A stretch of DNA of 64,000 nt, taken from NCBI GenBank assembly GCA_963978545.1, contig OZ021722.1, positions 6,467,201-6,531,200 on the forward strand, given 5' to 3'. The number at the start of each line of letters is the position of its first letter. Position 1 is the first letter of the stretch. The notes beneath the pieces are model-generated. The model was not told where the DNA came from. It did no database searches and saw only the letters and a list, made by a program, of their open reading frames with translations. Below are positions 46,463 to 57,489 of this stretch, piece after piece. A program made the translations under genes and the position numbers. The DNA comes from Linyphia triangularis (taxonomy: Eukaryota; Arthropoda; Arachnida; Araneae; Linyphiidae).

Positions 46463-47352
46463 AGGAGATCCCTAAGCAAAAACCTAAAAATTTTATTAAT
46501 GAATTTAGTAGCACCAAATTTTTTATATAAATAAAACACTTATTTTTAAATAATTATTGACTCGATTTTTTGTTTTTTAAGTTTAATATTTTGTGATATT
46601 TTTGTTGTTTAGTGTGTTTTAGCCGAAATATACGCCTTTTTAAAAAAGACTACTCCACCTTTAATTTTTAATATTTTTATTAATTTCCAAACTAATTAAT
46701 TAAATTAAAGTATACTCCAAAGATGCAGGGAGAATTTTTTTAAAATTAGTTTGAGTGGGGATTTTAAAAAGATGTTTTGTATTTTTCACAAGAAATTTCT
46801 AAATTTTCGCAAAAAATTCCTATTTTTTTAATTCTTAAAAAAAAAAAAAGTTAATACCAATTTACTAAAAAAAAACTCTCCCTACATTTATAAAACAGAT
46901 ATTCAAGATTTCAAAAATATAAATAATTTAAATCTAAGTAAATTCTTCCCAAAGCCTTAGCATTTTAAACACAGTCAAAATTGCCAATTCTAGATTTCGA
47001 GGCCGACCAAACGGTATAGTGGTTGGCGTGCTAGCTTCTAGACCGCGAGGTTGCGGTTTCCGAGTCCCGTGTTTAGGCATGGGTGTTTGTAAATGTATGT
47101 TGGCTTGTCTAATGACGAATGTTTCGGCGCATTATGGCCCTCGTGTTGCTGACGGCGCCAGATAAATCTGAAAACAACCAACTAGATTTCGAGAAAAACG
47201 AACTTAAAAATAAAAACTTGTATACAGTTACATACTAGATCGGTATGTAAAAGTTTAAAAATCAAATGTTTGCAGTTCCCTAGATGTTTGAAATTTCTCC
47301 CATACCTTCTTGAGTATATATAGATTAATTTTGTTTGGAGTACGGGTCTCCT
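46463..47352. mobile_element. Non-autonomous TTAA-flanked (Kolobok-like) element, with a nested SINE-1
   Basis: The ends AGGAGATCC and, inverted, AGGAGACCC are flanked by TTAA at 46459-46462 and 47353-47356. The D4 paralogue at 12081-12096 has a single TTAA at the same place, a natural empty site. About 890 bp including SINE-1 at 47002-47181. No transposase. Confidence 0.75.
47002..47181 (+). mobile_element. SINE-1 copy 5
   Basis: Standard head and tail. A 12-bp TSD CTAGATTTCGAG at 46990-47001 and 47182-47193. Inserted into the TTAA element. Confidence 0.9.
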
Positions 47353-47899
47353 TTAAGAAAAGAAAATGCGCCAAACGCGAGAAAAACCAGTCTGATCGGA
47401 AACACTCAACAAAATTTGTGACGTCAAAGCTTCCTTCCGATTCTATGGTTATCGTGAGGTTTCTGCTATATCCAGGTAGACCATTGCATAAATCCTGCAC
47501 AGGTTGGTGAGTTAGCGAAAAACTTGCGTAACTTGTTTTCGCTGCCGCATTTCGAGCCAAGATGCTTGGGAAGCCTTGACGTCATATTCATTTCGAGCCG
47601 AATGAATCGTTTTGTCGCCAGCGTATAACCAGCCGAACTTTGATTGCAAATTTAAAAAAAAAAAAAAAGGAATATTAGCAGAATTTTTTTATGCTTATAG
47701 ACTTTTCGAAACATTTAGAGTTGAATAAAAAAATGTAAAAAAAAAAAAAATGCGGGAGTTGTCCATTGCCGTGTTTAGTGCTAAATAAAAGTTTTATATA
47801 AGATCATTTCTAAAATATACAACTTGTATGGGATGTTATAATTTAGTGCATCTTTTTACGTTTTCTGCAATTTTTACAACCATTCTAAAGATTTCATAA

Positions 47900-48618
47900 T
47901 GTTACGAATTTTTGTATATTTGTAAATATTTCGTAGTGTTAATTTTATAAATAGAAAAATTTATGTACATTTTTCATAAGGCAGTGCAATAGTTCGTCTT
48001 TAGTTTTGTTCCCTGCGATGAGTCTCTTGATGCTTGATAACGAGTTTTACAGAGATAACACTGGGAAGCGAGTTTTACAAGGAGCTGGGCATTTAACATT
48101 ATGGTAATGGCAATCTATGCCAAAATGGCGAGATAGAGCCAAGTTGGCGACGGTTTTGACGACTAATTTTTGTCGCCAAATTTGGAGAGAAATCGCCAAA
48201 TGTCGCCAACTTGGCGACCATTTGGCGACATTTTCGGTACCCATGTACATGTATAGGATTTTTCGACTACGATCTGGAAAGTTCTCCAAATGTCTATCTC
48301 TGGAAGATTCACGAAAGTTCGCCTCCCCTATGTAAGACCGGCCGTGAGTGGAGTTGGTTGGTTAGTCAGTTAGTGAACATTCCGAGTAGTTCTAAAGCGA
48401 ACTGTATTGCATTGTCTTTTGCGGCCATTTGAGCAGTTGTGTTGTCAAGTTTTTAACTGCTATTTTGTGCTCTATTGTTGTGAAAAGAGCTGTATTGAGT
48501 CTACTAGAACGAGAAGTTCTGGAGTTGTAAGAGAATCTGTGAAGAGTGATATCGGAATAAATATCTGCAAGTTTTGATCTGCTTTGTCTTCAAATCTTTC
48601 GAACTCGTCCACGCGACA
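47900..48618 (+). mobile_element. LTR-2 family solo LTR, best copy
   Basis: 719 bases from TGTTACGAATTTTTGT to CCACGCGACA. Flanks ATAA and ATAT are a possible imperfect 4-bp TSD. At 48115-48235 it has about seven TTGGCGA/TCGCCAA words in both orientations, able to form several hairpins. A candidate AATAAA lies near 48555. Short frames on both strands are not genes. Confidence 0.75.
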
Positions 48619-49185
48619 ATATATATTTTGATTAAAATAATATATGATTTTCATGGACAAAAAATATATTTTAAAAAATTATTTACAAAATTGAGTATGT
48701 ATGTAGTATTCAAAATTGAAACTATTTTTGCTGAGTTATGCCAAAAGCTTACTTGAGAAAAACAAACTTACAATAAGTATCCTGCTTGAGGTCGGTGGCT
48801 TTGAAGACGGTGGCAGCTGTGATACCAGAAGAATTACTACATAAGTATCTATGAAGGGACGCTATTGTGTCAATAGTAATGAGATTCAGAAAAGAAATGA
48901 CGAGCTTTCACAAACTTTTCAAATTGAAGATTTGCTGTCTTTTCATATGTAAATTGACTCTCTTTGGGATCTGAAAGAAAATGAAAAACCTCGATAAGGT
49001 CAAGGGATTTGTCAGAACCTTTTACTGCACGCATTACGCATTATTTTAATAGGAGACCGATTTTTTTCAAAGTTTTAAAACAAAGCTGACATGAATTCTG
49101 AAATTCAATGTCGCTTTTGACAGCAAATCTAAATTTATTTGGAATTTTGTCCTCTTTACGTATTACTTTTTACAATTTTTTTTTT

Positions 49186-49214
<29 letters not shown>
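48619..49214. other. Spacer containing a possible small exon
   Basis: Apart from the candidate exon at 48772-48836 nothing is recognised. A (TTTA)n tract follows at 49186-49219. Confidence 0.35.
48772..48836 (-). other. Candidate 65-bp coding exon of an unknown host gene
   Basis: On the minus strand the open stretch reads SSGITAATVFKATDLKQD and is followed at once by a consensus donor GTAAGT (48771-48766). Upstream is an acceptor-like ...CTTATGTAG with a moderate pyrimidine tract. The segment is much less AT-rich than its surroundings. No partner exon was found, so it may be chance. Confidence 0.25.
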
Positions 49215-49216
<2 letters not shown>

Positions 49217-49219
49217 TTC
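49186..49219. repeat. (TTTA)n microsatellite
   Basis: About eight TTTA repeats. Confidence 0.9.
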
Positions 49220-49865
49220 ACGTTTTGGAACATCTAGACTTAAAAAAAGTGGTCTAGAAAAAATGTCTGTGTGTACGTGGTTAAGCATAGCTTCCGAACG
49301 AATTGACCTACAATTTTTAAATTTGATGTATTGTTTAGTAGTGGCCATAGTATCTCGTACCATTAAGGTTTTCGTCAAAATTGCGCATGCGCAAAACATG
49401 AAAAAAATCATGTTTTTCATTATTTTCTAAACAATTTCTCTTCGATTTTGATTAAAATCGCTGTGGTAATGCCTCTTAAGGTGTTCTTAAACATCCTCAC
49501 CTCCGAAATTCCCGTAAAAATGCTATAACGGTGAATTAACTTTGAAAACGAGTTATCTTCCCTCGAGCGTCGTTCATCAACGACCGTTTTTCTGCACTCC
49601 TCTGTTTCACTTACAGGAAAGATAATGTAAGAATTACCAAAAAGTATATCACTCAAATTCGCTCTTTTTAGCTATGTGTTTTTGCTTTTTTTTTTTTTTT
49701 TGACCATGCAAGAATTATCGCCGAGCTAGTCTTTTTTTTTTTTTTTTTTTTTAAATAAATTATATATGAAAATGGCATTTACACAATTAGACGTCAAACT
49801 TAAATGTAGTGACCAGTATTATAGTGTGATTGAAAGTTGTGCGATGTTCCATGCCCCTAGGTTTT
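49215..49865 (-). repeat. D3 dispersed repeat, copy 3
   Basis: ACGTTTTGGAACATCTAGAC at the left, AACGACCGTTTTTCTGCACT near 49582, GTTGTGCGATGTTCCATGCC at the right. Both ends contain TGGAACATC-type words in opposite orientation, a possible short TIR. Confidence 0.65.
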
Positions 49866-50140
49866 TCTAACATAATAAATTCAGATACATTTGATCATTG
49901 TAAAAAAAAAAAAATTGTATAAGCCAGTCACTCCATTTCCTACGTCGGTAATAGTCATATTAATTAACTGCTAAGATCTTCATACACAACACAAAACCGC
50001 AAAGTGGATTTAGTTAACCTTGAGTATTGTTAGTTAACCGTGGTATTGGTTCACATTTTTTAAATATTTCAATAATCTTATAACCAGCTGCAGCGACCTC
50101 CGTCTTAATAAACGACTTTCTTTAGTTGATCCATATTTGA
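49866..50140. other. Spacer
   Basis: Nothing recognised. Confidence 0.3.
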
Positions 50141-50297
50141 TTTGGTTGTTTTCAGATTATCTGGCGCCGTCAGCATCACGGAGGGCTATAATGCGCCGAA
50201 ACATTCGTCATTAGACAAGCCAACATACATTTACAAACACCCATGGAACCCGCAACCTCGTGGTCTAGCACGCTAACCACTATACCGTTTGGTCGGC
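50141..50297 (-). mobile_element. SINE-1 copy 6 (internally shortened)
   Basis: 14-bp TSD TGATCCATATTTGA at 50127-50140 and 50298-50311. Lacks about 20 bases around the B box. Confidence 0.9.
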
Positions 50298-50507
50298 TGA
50301 TCCATATTTGAAAAATACGTACTGCTTAATTTTATCTCAAAACAATTTTATGATTTATTTCAATAAACTATATGCTACACATAAAAAGTAAATATTTGAA
50401 ATTCACAAAAAAATAATAATGATGATGATGATAAAAGCAAGCCGGAGAGTTTCATAGCAAAAAGTACTTGTTTTGTATTCACAAGATGGCTGGCTACACA
50501 CCACATC

Positions 50508-50746
50508 TATACTAAACTTCAACTTAACTAGACATCACTTAGACGGTAGATCGTGACAGTGCTCATAGGTATTTAATCCATTTTGGCGGCGTGAAAGCAT
50601 AATGTTCGCCAAACCACAACAGAACAAAAGGCTATAAGGTTTGGCGAGAATTATTGTCTTCACTCCGCCAAAATGGATTAAATACCTATGAGCACTGTGA
50701 CGATCTACCGTCTAAGTGATGTCTAGTTAAGTTGAAGTTTAGTATA
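50508..50746 (+). mobile_element. P-MITE copy 7
   Basis: Near-perfect palindrome, closely similar to copies 2, 3 and 8. Confidence 0.86.
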
Positions 50747-51186
50747 AACAATACCACGAAAAAGAAAAACTATTGTAGTATGATTCAGTGATGAAGCTTT
50801 TAATGTTTCTAACGAATCATAAATAAAAGTACACGAGGAGGGGGGGGGGTCACTAAATAATCAAAGGAAACGTATCAAGAGAGCTAATGTATTTTTCAAG
50901 ATATGCTTTAGCCATTACGCGGTCCACGACAGTGTTTTTTTTTTTTTTTTTCGTCTCTTTAACAGCACACAGAACAAAAATCAAATCTCATTGTATGGAC
51001 TTTTACAAAACTTTAATTTGTCCAAAATAGTATGCGCTTACTATATAGAACAGCCTTTTTTCCACTTCGTGTCCCAAAGACACTATATATAAGAAGAAAT
51101 TTTACGCAAGATGAATTTCATTAAAAATAAACATAAGAATAACTCATACGTGGCTCATTTGGATGACTTATTAACACGTTCGCTTC
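50747..51186. other. Spacer, nothing recognised
   Basis: A G-run near 50842 and a T-run near 50938. No gene. Confidence 0.35.
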
Positions 51187-51200
51187 CGATCACGTATCAA

Positions 51201-51379
51201 GCCGACCAAACGGTATAGTGGTTAGCGTTCTAGCTTCTAGACCGCGAGGTTGCGGGTTCCGAGTCCCGTGTTAGGCATGGGTGTTTGTAAATGTATGTTG
51301 GCTTGTCTAATGACGAATGTTTCGGCGCATTATAGCCCTCGTGTTGCTGACGGCACCAGATAATCTGAATACAACCAAC
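51201..51379 (+). mobile_element. SINE-1 copy 7
   Basis: 14-bp TSD CGATCACGTATCAA (51187-51200) and CGATCATGTATCAA (51380-51393), one mismatch. Confidence 0.9.
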
Positions 51380-51388
51380 CGATCATGT

Positions 51389-51690
51389 ATCAACGCGGAA
51401 TGTCTTGCCACTCCCCCATTAGTCTGTCCTGATCAGACTGCACCCGATCGGAGTTTCCGTTCACGGTGGCATTAACTGAAGTAACAAAATAATATTTGTC
51501 AGGCGACATAAATATCGGATACATCTTGTCTTCCTCGATACGATTAACTGGAAGATTGTGCCTTTAAAATGTAGCTTCGGGTGATTCCACCAACAAAGAA
51601 TGGCAACTCGGATCGGGTGCAGTCTGATCCGGACAGGCTACTGGGGAACAACACGACATTCCGCGGTGGCGCGTGATCAGCAAAGAATGT
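51389..51690. repeat. Fold-back element with GC-richer arms of about 60 bp
   Basis: 51394-51454 and 51602-51664 are inverted copies sharing CGCGGAATGTC and CAGACTGCACCCGAT. The left arm probably extends upstream past SINE-1 copy 7, which splits it. The frames at 51564-51917 arise from these arms and the neighbouring SINE. Confidence 0.5.
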
Positions 51691-51727
51691 GTCAAGATGC
51701 TGCGACAGACATTGACCTCTTTAATAA

Positions 51728-51906
51728 TGGTTGTATTCAGATTATCTGGCGCCGTCAGCAACACGAGGGCTATAATGCGCCGAAACATTCGTCATTAATA
51801 GACAAGCCAACATACATTTACAAACATCCATGCCCAACACGGGACGCGAACCAGCAACCTCGCGGTCTAGAAGCTAGCACGCTAACCACTATAACGTTTG
51901 GTCGGC
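51728..51906 (-). mobile_element. SINE-1 copy 8
   Basis: Exact 14-bp TSD GACCTCTTTAATAA at 51714-51727 and 51907-51920. Confidence 0.92.
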
Positions 51907-52146
51907 GACCTCTTTAATAAGAAAAAAAAAATGAACTTTTTCTGCCGTCATCGTATCGCAATTGCTATCTACAAAGGGATAGGAATATGGAGATATAGTT
52001 TAAATATCTATATTGAAATTTATGTCAAGTCAAGTTGTAACAAAAGATATCCTTTTTTGCTTTCAATTACCCATAAGTATCATACGTAGGGTAATGAAAA
52101 TATTGCATTCGATCCAAAAAAAAAAAAAAAAAATTTTGGCATATGT

Positions 52147-52825
52147 TCTACGTTTTGAAACACCCCGACTTCAAAAAAGTGATCTAGAAAAAATGTATGT
52201 CTGTATGTGTGTCTGTGGTGAGCATAACTCCCGAACGAATTGACCTACAATGTTCAAATTTGGTGAGCAGGTTGGTGATGGCCCAAGGACCTACCATTAA
52301 GGTTTTCGTCAAAATCGCGCATGCGCATAAGGTAGCTGCCATTGAAAAAGCCATGTTTTTCAATGATTGCTTCAAAACGGCACCAACGATTTTGATAAAA
52401 ATCGCTGTGGTAATACCTCCTAAGGTGTTCTAAACATCCCCACCTCTGAAATTCCCGTAAAAAATGCTTTAATGGCGTAAAAAGTTGAAAAACGAATGCC
52501 TTCATCACAGAGTTCTCTTTCCTTTAGCATACCTCATCAACCATCGTTTTTTCTTCTTCCCTCAGTTTCACTTAAAATAAGGAACAATAAAATGATTATC
52601 GTAAAGTACATCACCAAAATTGTGCTTTTAGCGATGTTTATTATTATTATTATTATTATTTTTAAAAAAAAAAAGATCCATACAAGAATTATAGCAAAAA
52701 AATATCGCCATACTGGCCTTTTTTTCTAAATAATTGATGAAAACTTTAACAACGGAAAACGGCGCAAATCCGCGTCAGTGTTAAAGTGTAACTGAAAGTT
52801 GCGCGATGCTCCATACCCCTGGTTA
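52147..52825 (-). repeat. D3 dispersed repeat, copy 4
   Basis: CTACGTTTTGAAACACCCCG at the left and AAGTTGCGCGATGCTCCATA at the right, with the shared middle ATCGCGCATGCGCATAAGG. The 60-84 codon frames inside are shadows. Confidence 0.6.
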
Positions 52826-53131
52826 GATTTTGAATTAAGTAAAAATAAAACTTGTTATTTTTTTTTAATTATTTGAATCAAATGATCAAATATCAATTGT
52901 AATTTTATTACGATAAAAAAATTCCATTTTTTTTTTCCTTTTTTAGTGTTTAGGAATGCTTTATATTGGTGAATCTGTACTTATCAAATATGAATATATA
53001 TATTCGGTATAAATCTACTATCCGTGAAAATCTCCAACATAAATCATACGGCCGTCTTTAAAAGTTAGTGGCGAACACTACTCTATAGAGACTTCCAATA
53101 AGCAGAGTCCTCGGAAATTTTCCAAAATTAA
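52826..53131. other. Spacer; a Hel-B unit fragment at its end
   Basis: CGGAAATTTTCCAAAATTAA at the end, joined across the next element to ACAGTTTTGGCCTTCTAATT, resembles one Hel-B 129-bp unit. Confidence 0.4.
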
Positions 53132-53852
53132 GGGGACATGGGACACTGAAATCACCAAAAATGACGTTTTTTGTTTTCATTCTATAAAAATTGCTTATGC
53201 CACTAGCTTTAATTTCGCGTTTAAATTTTTGAAATCCGATGATTTCTAAGTGGTAAAATCTTTATTTTAACTAACTATTTTAACGCATCGCACACTTGTT
53301 GGCAAAGGCTAAAAATGCGTTTTTCTCAGCTTTGCTTTTTCGCATTTTACTTATGTTCGAAAAGCTCCTTGCGATTCATTTTTTGATAAATCCACCTAAT
53401 TTTTTTTGTATTAATAATTTTTAATGTATTATAAAGAAATTTACACATGCTTTTTTATGAAATATAATTTTTTATATTTTTTTTCATGTTGGGAATTTGA
53501 AGTATGTGCATTTTTTAATAAGAAATCACTGGTGCCAAGTTTGAAATTTTATTTCTGTTCAACTATTGCACCTAAAGATAAAAGCATGTTTGAAAATGTT
53601 TATAATATATTGATAAACAACTTCAAATTTTTCTTTCATGTTCGTCAAAATATTGTGTCGCGAGGAGCATTTTGAAAAAAATTTAAATTTCGTGTTAGTT
53701 TAATGCATTTTTCTCAATAATTTACTATCTATTTTATATTATCTGCTCAAATTGTATTGTTTTGTTTAAAGTCACATCTTCTATGTTTATGCCAAATTTT
53801 ATTTAATTCTTGGCAAAACTAAAGAATTTTGGCAAAAGTGTCCTATGTCCCC
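53132..53852. mobile_element. Non-autonomous TTAA-flanked element with GGGGACATGGGACACT ends
   Basis: The 16-bp TIRs GGGGACATGGGACACT and (inverted) GGGGACATAGGACACT differ at one base. TTAA flanks at 53128-53131 and 53853-53856. 721 bp. The internal 83-codon frame is AT-rich and not a transposase. Kolobok-like by TSD and purine start; piggyBac is the alternative but its ends normally start with C. Confidence 0.78.
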
Positions 53853-53940
53853 TTAAACAGTTTTGGCCTTCTAATTGGATTTTTGAAAAACAGAATGTTA
53901 AACAATTAAATTAGTTCATTTTAATTAGTTAAAAATTTTA

Positions 53941-54595
53941 ATAGCAGTTTTAGGACGCGTTGAAACTTTCTTTCAAGCCCAACATCATCAACAAAAAAAA
54001 TGGCCGATCCAACTACTCAGTGTTTTAAAACCAATTTCAGTTTCTTTTTAAAAATGAAGCTGTACAAGCATTAAAACTCAAACGGTTTACTTAAGTCAAC
54101 CCACATATGTAGTGAAAACAAATACCTAACAGAAGCGAAATGAACTAGTGAAAGAATTTTAATTAAATCCCCCCCCCCCCCCCGCTTTTAAAGTGGAGAA
54201 GAAGAAGAAAGAAAAAAAAGCTATTTATTCAGGAGACTCTCTTTCTTTCGATGAATTTTTAAATACGTGTTAAACATTTTAAGATCGGAATTCTAAAAGC
54301 GTAAATTAAAATATAAGCTCTCTGTAACGTTAATTAAAAAAAAAATTGGATTTGGTAATACTTAATTCATCTCTGATGCTGTTTTAAAATGAATCTTTAA
54401 ATATAATAGTATTTTCACACTCTTTTTTCGTTGCATGAAAAAAGTGTAGAAAGTGCAGCTTGAACAAGTGCGTATATACTCACACGCCGAGTGTTTTGTA
54501 CTATACAGTTGATTATTTTACAAAGAAAACATCAAATTCTCTAGAGATGGGAAATGGCAATTTATTTCTGCAATGTAGTTTCAAAATTATTACAG
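53941..54595. other. Spacer with a C run at about 54170-54183
   Basis: No gene or RNA recognised. Confidence 0.4.
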
Positions 54596-55086
54596 TGTTA
54601 AGAATTTTTCTAAGATTAACTGATGACACCGTTGTTACTAAATAAAAACTATAATTTATTTTCCCTTCGGAGGTTCACAAACTTCTACTAACAACCGAAC
54701 AATTGCTATCAAACTTCAATACAAGCTTCGATACGCACAACTTCGAACACAGGGATAATTCAGGCTCAGAAAGTAAACATCGGAAGATTTCCGAACAGCA
54801 AATGACTGTTGACTCAACTGAGCTCGATTTCATTTTTCACAGCAGAAATTTCTAGCAAAATCCAGCTGACCAATCGCCTGATCGAAATGCCTCGAAATTT
54901 CCCGAATGATTTAGGTGTTGCCACCTTTTTCTAACCTGTATTATCGCTGTTTACAAATTAAATTAAATAAAATAGAACGTTAAAAAAATACGTCAGTGTT
55001 TAAAATTTTATACAGAATAAACTAAAATAGAACTTTAAAATAAATACGTCACTATTTACAATTATTTACAGACGATTTTTAGAACA
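54596..55086 (-). mobile_element. Solo LTR related to LTR-1, minus strand
   Basis: From TGTTAAGAATTTTTCTAAG to CAGACGATTTTTAGAACA, collinear with the solo LTR at 9184-9636 in reverse complement. A local duplication of the AATAC-GTCA(C/G)T segment near 54985-55055 makes it longer. No matching TSD (ACAG versus ATAT). Confidence 0.75.
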
Positions 55087-55559
55087 ATATAAAGGAAGTT
55101 ATAAAATATTGTGGGTAGGAATTATATTAATAAAAAATTACAAAAGTTGGATAATGCTGGAAACATCAAAGCTGGTCTTACTCTATTGTAATTTGTTCCG
55201 AGAAACATTAGTCAAATAAGCTATCAAATAAGTCAATGTAGAAAGTTAATTTATAGCAATTTATTAAAAAAAGTTAACTTACAATATATTTATAACAATT
55301 TAAAATTAGGTCGAATATTAAAAAAAACTTTTAAATTTAATCATTTAAACCTATATTTTAATAAACGAACTATATATTGCAGTCTGAACGAAGTCAACTT
55401 TTTGGCCAATACTGGACATTAACATCTATTTTTGCTGACATGTTTGGGAATTCAGTAAAAAAAATTTGCAATTTATTAAAACTAAAATATCGAAAAAAAA
55501 ACTTTACAAAATAATGAGTTATTTTGTTCATATATCAGTTTTATTTGTCTTTGGTTGGT
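55087..55559. other. AT-rich spacer
   Basis: Nothing recognised. Confidence 0.35.
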
Positions 55560-55650
55560 GCAATGACCTATTTTCACTCCTGATCAGGCCAGGACCTACA
55601 GTTTAACGTGGATTTCTAACCACAACGAACATCCATGCCTAGTTTATCTA
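55560..55650 (-). mobile_element. Fragment of the second SINE-like repeat
   Basis: GGACCTACAGTTTAACGTGG and CACAACGAACATCCATGCCT match the complement of 23330-23395. Confidence 0.45.
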
Positions 55651-55905
55651 TTATAAATGAAAACTGCAAAAACAAAACAAAAAACTATCACAGATGGCGC
55701 CACTGCATAGGCATTGAAGTAAGGATTTCAAATATAAAATAAAATATATTAAACGCTGTTTTCCGGTTTTTAATTTATGTCATTCCATTGAGTGACCATT
55801 TTCGTACCTACTCACGAAATTTCAAGGTTTTATATGAAGTACTTTCCAAATAAACTGGGCTGAACAATTGCAACGTAGTGAATATACGGAACGATCTCCT
55901 AGTCA
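55640..55905 (-). mobile_element. FB1 fold-back element, partial copy
   Basis: TTATAAATGAAAAC, GGCGCCACTGCATAGGCATT and TTTTCGTACCTACTCACGAA, continuous where the 21715 copy is split by LTR-2. Confidence 0.55.
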
Positions 55906-55959
55906 GTGGTCGCACAAACTTATTAACTCGAGCGGCGCCTCTCAGGTGCCACATGATTG

Positions 55960-56155
55960 GATGCCGCAACTCGAGAGGACCACCACTAGGTTTGATGCGG
56001 AAATTCGATGCAAGGCCAATGACTGTGTTTAGTTTCAACGAAGCGAATCCATGACCGCGGATCGAACAAAATATCCCGCGAAACGTCTCAAGTTGCTGGT
56101 AGCTCCGCGCGAAAAAGGCTTCGAGTGCAAAGGGCTAATAAGACAAATTAACCAA
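55960..56155. repeat. Short TIR element, copy related to 43079-43268
   Basis: Shares CCACTAGGTTTGATGCGGAA and TCCGCGCGAAAAAG; GC-richer than its flanks. The 76-codon minus frame here is a repeat shadow. Confidence 0.5.
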
Positions 56156-56904
56156 AGATTAGCAAAGTTTAGAACTTTTCTTACAGTACAGCACAAGGGT
56201 AAAGAACTTTACATAAGTAGCAAATAATAACTTTATAAGCTTATAAATAAAAAAAAATTGAAGGAATTTATATTATTTTTAATAACTTGCATGATAGGGT
56301 ACTAAACTCCCATCACTTCACAGCTTCATAATCAGTGTGAAGCATTAAAGAACATGTTGTTTTTTTTGCTATAAACAATTTATTCAATCGTAATAAATTT
56401 TAAGAAAAGAAACAACACGTACCGTTATGAACGACGAAAAATTTCTGCATCGCACAATGCGCAAACCTTAATCAAAGCAACACAAACTTACTGATGCAGT
56501 TTGGATTTGTATTTTTTTTGTCCCCACTTATTTGCGCATTTACCTTTGGTACATAGCATTGCCAACTGAATGAAAAATTTTAAATAAAACATTTAACTGT
56601 ATGACTAGGAGTTAAATTCAGCTTTTGGAGGTGGATTAAAATATATCCCACCATGCATAAAAAGCAAAGTAGAGGGTGGGACCGTTTTTAACTCATCCAT
56701 CCCCAAGAAGTTAATTGAAAGAAGCTAGCATAATAATAATAATCTTATTAATTAACAAACTTCACTACAGGCAAATTTCTAAAGAGCCGATGTTTGCCGG
56801 ATAATGTTCTAGTAAATCTTCCAGGGATCTTGAAGTCAGCACTTAACTGTTCACAGCATTAGAATTGCAGCATTGCAAAAATCAGGATTTTGATAAGGAA
56901 TTAC
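56156..56904. other. Spacer, nothing recognised
   Basis: No supported gene in 750 bases. Confidence 0.35.
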
Positions 56905-57480
56905 AGTGTTCCCACTCTAATTGAAGAAAAAAAAATTCAAGCACTTTCAAAGACCTTTTTAAGAAAATTCAAGAACCGTTTATTAAAATTCAAGGACCAT
57001 AAAATTACATACTTTCAGGAATGTGAGTGGCTGAAAACCAAAAAGACTGAAATCATATGCGAGAGAAAAAAAATTACACCATACTTTACACGTGAAAGTA
57101 AAACAAGAAGTTTCAAGAAGTAAATCATCAAAAAATGCTACATGACGAAAAAATTGTTCAATGATAATTCATAACTTCATTATTTTTTATTCAGTAATTA
57201 ATAAAAAAGAAAATTAAACTATTAAATCATTTACATTAAAAGTTTAATTAAGAAATAAGTTTAACACATTCTGAAGGCCATCAGAAATCTAAAATTAGGC
57301 ATTAAAATTTATTTACGACCTGTTCATTACAGAGATGCAACATTCACCCAAAAAAAGTATGAGAAGAATTGTATTTAGTAACCTATTCATAAAAATTAGT
57401 AGCTAAAAAAAGCATACATCATGAATTTCAAGGCTCATCCCAAAAAGATTCCAAGGACCCAATCATCAACCACACTAATC
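56905..57480. mobile_element. Degenerate hAT-like element (CAGTGTTCCCAC end)
   Basis: Starts CAGTGTTCCCACTCTAATTG, followed by repeated AATTCAAG and AAGGACC words, as in the related right-end fragment at 62330-62436. The right boundary is unclear and the 77-codon frame is lysine-rich noise. Confidence 0.35.
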
Positions 57481-57489
57481 ACGGACATA

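Larger units (their letters stand above)
46355..47775 (+). repeat. D4 dispersed repeat, copy 2, interrupted by a TTAA element
   Basis: The D4 left part ends in TTAAATATTAA at 46462. The right part resumes at 47353 with TTAAGAAAAGAAAATGCGCC. The uninterrupted copy at 11973-12550 shows the join. Frames 47255-47560 and 47310-47510 are shadows. Confidence 0.62.

Noticed and set aside
51600..51917. 105-codon plus-strand frame
   Set aside because: Assembled from the fold-back arm and SINE-1 copy 8; no independent support.
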